The notes beneath the pieces were generated by a model, which searched no databases, was not told where the DNA came from, and saw nothing but the letters and a program-made list of their open reading frames with translations. Source: Myroides phaeus (GTDB lineage: Bacteria > Bacteroidota > Bacteroidia > Flavobacteriales > Flavobacteriaceae). Taken from it: DNA of 64,000 nt. Shown here piece after piece: positions 60,650 to 64,000 of this stretch. The translations under genes and the position numbers were made by a program. The stretch is from positions 1 through 64,000 of the forward strand of contig NZ_FNDQ01000003.1 in the NCBI RefSeq assembly GCF_900099675.1, in the 5' to 3' direction. How positions within the stretch are numbered: the stretch's first letter is position 1; every line of letters begins with the position of its first letter.

Positions 60650-62059
60650 TTAATGATTTAAAGATTGATGATTCTCTTTAGAGTCTCTTGCTTTCTTGTA
60701 ATATTCACCAGAAGATTTTAAGATAGTTTTCACCTCTGCCTGTGCAATTACAGGGAAACTTCTTGAATACAATAAGAACAATACAAAGAAGAAACCGATA
60801 GTTCCAATATAAATACCAGCATCTACGAAAGTAGGTTGGAACATTGTCCATGAAGATGGTAAGTAATCTCTATGTAATGATGTAACGATAATTACGAAAC
60901 GCTCAAACCACATACCGATATTTACAATAATCGAAATAATGAATGAGAACATAATGTTTGTTCTAATTTTCTTGAACCACATAACCTGTGGAGAAATTAC
61001 GTTACAAGTCATCATTAACCAATATGACCACCAGTAAGGTCCTGTAGCACGGTTTAAGAATGCGTATTGTTCATACTCTACTCCTGAATACCAAGCTACC
61101 CATAACTCTGTAATATAAGCAACACCTACGATAGATCCTGTAATCATTACAATGATGTTCATCAACTCGATGTGTTGAACTGTAATGTAAGCTTCTAAGT
61201 TAGAAACTTTTCTCATAATGATTAACAACGTGTTTACCATTGCGAATCCAGAGAAAATAGCTCCAGCTACGAAGTAAGGAGGTAAGATTGTAGTGTGCCA
61301 TCCAGGGATAACTGAAGTAGCAAAGTCAAAAGATACAATCGTGTGTACAGAAAGTACCAATGGAGTAGCTAAACCAGCTAATACTAAAGATACCTCTTCG
61401 AAACGTTGCCAGTCTTTTGCTCTACCTGACCAACCAAATGATAAAATTGAATATACTCTTTTTGTGAATGGCGTAATTGCTCTATCACGTAACATAGCGA
61501 AGTCAGGAAGTAAACCAGTCCACCAGAAAACTAATGATACTGATAAGTACGTTGAAATCGCGAAAACGTCCCATAATAATGGTGAGTTAAAGTTTACCCA
61601 TAATGAACCAAATTGGTTTGGAATAGGTAATACCCAGTAAGCTAACCATGGACGTCCCATGTGAATGATAGGGAATAAACCTGCCTGAACTACAGAGAAA
61701 ATTGTCATTGCCTCTGCAGAACGGTTAATAGCCATTCTCCATTTTTGTCTAAATAATAATAATACGGCTGAGATAAGTGTACCAGCGTGACCGATACCTA
61801 CCCACCAAACGAAGTTGGTAATATCCCATGCCCAACCTACAGTTTTATTTAATCCCCAAGTACCAATACCTGTACCAACAGTGTAAGCCATTGAACCTAC
61901 ACCCCATAAAAAAGCTACTAAAGCTATAGAGAACACTGTCCACCATAATTTATTAGCTCTTCCTTCTACAGGTCTAGCCACATCTACAGTTATATCGTGA
62001 TATGATTTTTCACCAATAACTAAAGGTTTTCTAATGGGTGCTTCGTAATGTGACGACAT
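60650..62059 (-). CDS. actC: ActC, NrfD/PsrC-type membrane subunit of alternative complex III
   Basis: Polytopic membrane protein of 469 residues thought to hold the quinol site of ACIII. Ten helices; GIGHAGTLISAVLLLFRQKW, FPIIHMGRPWLAYWVLPIPN and VLSVHTIVSFDFATSVIPGW are typical of the ActC branch of the NrfD family. It contacts the Fe-S protein ActB, encoded just upstream. Confidence 0.95.
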   Translation of the reverse strand: MSSHYEAPIRKPLVIGEKSYHDITVDVARPVEGRANKLWWTVFSIALVAFLWGVGSMAYTVGTGIGTWGLNKTVGWAWDITNFVWWVGIGHAGTLISAVLLLFRQKWRMAINRSAEAMTIFSVVQAGLFPIIHMGRPWLAYWVLPIPNQFGSLWVNFNSPLLWDVFAISTYLSVSLVFWWTGLLPDFAMLRDRAITPFTKRVYSILSFGWSGRAKDWQRFEEVSLVLAGLATPLVLSVHTIVSFDFATSVIPGWHTTILPPYFVAGAIFSGFAMVNTLLIIMRKVSNLEAYITVQHIELMNIIVMITGSIVGVAYITELWVAWYSGVEYEQYAFLNRATGPYWWSYWLMMTCNVISPQVMWFKKIRTNIMFSFIISIIVNIGMWFERFVIIVTSLHRDYLPSSWTMFQPTFVDAGIYIGTIGFFFVLFLLYSRSFPVIAQAEVKTILKSSGEYYKKARDSKENHQSLNH

Positions 62060-62098
62060 AATCCTTTATATGTTTCTTTAATTAATAATTCTTTTAAC

Positions 62099-64000
62099 TT
62101 AGATATTTCTAACTTTTACGTGGTAGAAAACATTTGGTTTAGTACCAATGTGCTCTAACAAGTGGTAAGATCTATCAGACTCAGCTAATTTAGTAATTTC
62201 TGATTCTTTATCGTTCACGTCTCCAAATACCATAGCTCCGCTTGAACAAGCTGCTGAACACGCAGTTTCAAATTCGTTTGCACGAACTGCTCTACCTTCA
62301 TTCTTAGCTTTTAATACAGTTGCTTGTGTCATTTGAATACACATTGAACATTTTTCCATTACCCCTCTTGAACGAACTACTACGTCTGGGTTTAAAACCA
62401 TACGTCCTAAATCATCATTCATGTGGTAATCAAACTCACTATTTTGAGCGTATAAGAACCAGTTGAAACGTCTTACTTTGTAAGGACAGTTATTAGCACA
62501 GTATCTCGTACCAACACAACGGTTATATGCCATATGGTTTTGACCTTGACGACCGTGTGATGTAGCAGCTACTGGACATACAGTCTCACAAGGAGCGTGG
62601 TTACAGTGCTGACACATAATTGGTTGGAAAGCTACTTGTGGATTATCAGCTGGGTGCTCCAAGCTTTGGAATGCCTCACGGTATTCTCCAAATCCTTGCG
62701 TATTTTCTTTCAACTCAACATCTCCAGCGAATGTATCTTCAGATGAATAGTATCTATCAATACGCAACCAGTGCATATCTCTACTTCTTCTAACTTCAGA
62801 TTTACCAACTACAGGTACGTTGTTTTCTGCATGACAAGAAATTACACAAGCACCACATCCAGTACAAGCATTCAAGTCAATCGATAAGTTAAAGTGGTGT
62901 CCTACTGATCTATCAAATGATTCCCAGATATCAATGCTTGAAGCATTTACCTCTTGGTGGTCATAAGATACTTTTGGAAGAATATTCCACTCTTCTACAT
63001 CCTTCGTATTGAAGATCTCTAAAGTTGTATCTTTAACGATATCTCCTCTACTCATTAATGTATTTTGTAACTGAACACAAGCAAACTCGTGATCTCCACT
63101 TGCCTTAGCAATTGTTACATTTTGTACATTATTAAAGTTAGCATATAATTGGTATGCGTTTACACCAACTTGCATCTCTTCTTTTAATGCTGCTTTTTTA
63201 CCATATCCAAAAGCTAAACCTAACGTTTTAGGCGCTTGCCCTGGTTGGATTAAAGCAGGAACGTTTTCAAGCTTAACTCCGTTAACTTCTAAAGTAACAT
63301 AGCTACCATTTAAACCTCCGTTTGCAACGTGGTAATTTTTGATACCTAATTCTTCAGCGTCAACTCTTGCAATAGTTACGTAGTTATCCCAAGATACACG
63401 TGTAATTGGATCAGGGAACTCTTGTAACCAAGGGTTATTAGCTTGTTGTCCATCTCCCATTCCAGTTTTAGTGTATAACACTAATTCGAAATCTCCAGCT
63501 TTCTTAGCTTTAGCTAAATTAGCAGCAGCAGATGATAACTCGATGTTAGATGAAACTTTACCATTAGTACCAACAACAGCAAAACCATCGTGAACTAATT
63601 GGTTCCATGTTTTATCAGAAACTACAGATTTACCAACAGCTTTTACATAATCGTAGTAAGCTTCGTTGTTTCCACTCCACAATAATAAAGCGTCTTGGAA
63701 CTGTCTTGTTTCAAATAAAGGACGGATTGTAGGTTGCATAACTGAATAATGACCTTTTTTGATCATTACATCTCCCCAAGACTCTAAGTAGTGAGGTGCA
63801 GCAGCAGCGATAGTAGTAACTAAAGCAGTTTCGTCTTCTTTCAAAGAGAAAGTAACTGAAGTTTTTACTTTACCTAATCCAGCTACGAATGCAGCGCTAT
63901 CAGCCATTGTGTAAACTGGGTTTACTCCTGACATGATTAATGTATGAACATTACCAGCATTCATATCTTTAACAAGTTGTGCTACTTTAGCAGCATTACC
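62099..64000 (-). CDS. actB: ActB, iron-sulfur subunit of alternative complex III (partial, 5' end outside the window)
   Basis: The frame stays open to the window edge, so the ATG at 63964 is internal and the N-terminal part is missing. The visible 633 residues hold the end of a molybdopterin-oxidoreductase-like domain (VHTLIMSGVNPVYTMADS, TRVSWDNYVTIARVDAEELG), which in ActB has lost its cofactor. A ferredoxin-like domain follows with four cysteine clusters: CTGCGACVISCHAEN, CQHCNHAPCETVCPV, CVGTRYCANNCPY and CSMCIQM with CSAACSSGAM. These fit three [4Fe-4S] and one [3Fe-4S] centre. Upstream actA lies outside the window. Confidence 0.94.
   Translation of the reverse strand, partial: GNAAKVAQLVKDMNAGNVHTLIMSGVNPVYTMADSAAFVAGLGKVKTSVTFSLKEDETALVTTIAAAAPHYLESWGDVMIKKGHYSVMQPTIRPLFETRQFQDALLLWSGNNEAYYDYVKAVGKSVVSDKTWNQLVHDGFAVVGTNGKVSSNIELSSAAANLAKAKKAGDFELVLYTKTGMGDGQQANNPWLQEFPDPITRVSWDNYVTIARVDAEELGIKNYHVANGGLNGSYVTLEVNGVKLENVPALIQPGQAPKTLGLAFGYGKKAALKEEMQVGVNAYQLYANFNNVQNVTIAKASGDHEFACVQLQNTLMSRGDIVKDTTLEIFNTKDVEEWNILPKVSYDHQEVNASSIDIWESFDRSVGHHFNLSIDLNACTGCGACVISCHAENNVPVVGKSEVRRSRDMHWLRIDRYYSSEDTFAGDVELKENTQGFGEYREAFQSLEHPADNPQVAFQPIMCQHCNHAPCETVCPVAATSHGRQGQNHMAYNRCVGTRYCANNCPYKVRRFNWFLYAQNSEFDYHMNDDLGRMVLNPDVVVRSRGVMEKCSMCIQMTQATVLKAKNEGRAVRANEFETACSAACSSGAMVFGDVNDKESEITKLAESDRSYHLLEHIGTKPNVFYHVKVRNI

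Overview
The window reads as chromosomal DNA of a member of the Flavobacteriaceae (Bacteroidota), Myroides- or Flavobacterium-like; the genus is a guess. Evidence: low G+C, promoter boxes of the Bacteroidota type (TAnnTTTG at -7, TTG/TTTG at -33), almost no Shine-Dalgarno sequences, several type IX secretion (T9SS) and gliding components (SprA, PorG, a PorP/SprF-like protein, a type B C-terminal sorting domain), an alternative complex III (ActB-F) next to cytochrome oxidase, and an ISAon1-type transposase start at the left edge. Gene order is mostly the housekeeping synteny seen in this family; only the first 0.7 kb looks accessory.

Layout. 1-840: 5' end of an ISAon1-type transposase gene, a non-coding stretch, tRNA-Leu(UAA) with promoter and terminator. 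0.9-3.7 kb: a lipoprotein-like TPR histidine kinase, its LuxR-type response regulator and a small lipoprotein. 3.8-7.1 kb (minus): clpX, clpP and tig. 7.2-10.5 kb (minus): a FadL-type porin, a GDSL/SGNH lipoprotein and a holin-like membrane protein. 11.2-12.7 kb (minus): pdxJ and an alpha/beta hydrolase. 12.8-21.3 kb (plus): CBS/ACT protein, nadK, porG, uppS, bamA, two Skp/OmpH proteins and murI, an envelope biogenesis cluster also known around PorG of Porphyromonas. 21.5-25.6 kb (minus): a gamma carbonic anhydrase-like protein, then a PorP/SprF protein with its large T9SS type B partner. 25.7-29.2 kb: a NifU-type Fe-S scaffold and a PiT phosphate transporter with PhoU-like tail. 29.3-32.1 kb: a DUF255 thioredoxin-fold protein and an MscS channel. 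32.5-35.9 kb (minus): tolC, a MacA-like adaptor and tsaB. 35.9-41.0 kb (minus): cyoE, two oxidase subunit III paralogues, subunit IV, then a SCO/DUF420 assembly set. 41.1-55.1 kb (minus): deoC, vanZ, gcvH, the giant sprA, ruvA, maeB, queG, ruvB. 55.2-64.0 kb (minus): actB (cut by the window edge), actC, actD, actE, actF, coxB, coxA.

How it fits together: the right third encodes a full electron-transfer branch from quinol via ACIII to an aa3/caa3-type oxidase, with heme O synthesis and copper-delivery factors some 15 kb away on the same strand. The porG-uppS-bamA-skp block, sprA and the PorP/SprF pair form the outer-membrane assembly and T9SS side of the window.

The most unusual structure I found is non-coding. 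Two intergenic elements (10898-10999 and 32255-32349) are each about 100 nt long and built of contiguous 11-nt modules arranged in two inverted arms around a central hairpin. They share architecture (up to four modules left, three right) but not sequence. A third, weaker one lies at 26697-26749. I do not recognise this as a named repeat class. Other points are a 35-bp palindrome over the tig promoter, promoters so close to the start codon that leaderless mRNA is likely (murI, ruvB, the IS gene), a large soluble insertion in an oxidase subunit III, and two uncharacterised small proteins in the oxidase assembly locus.
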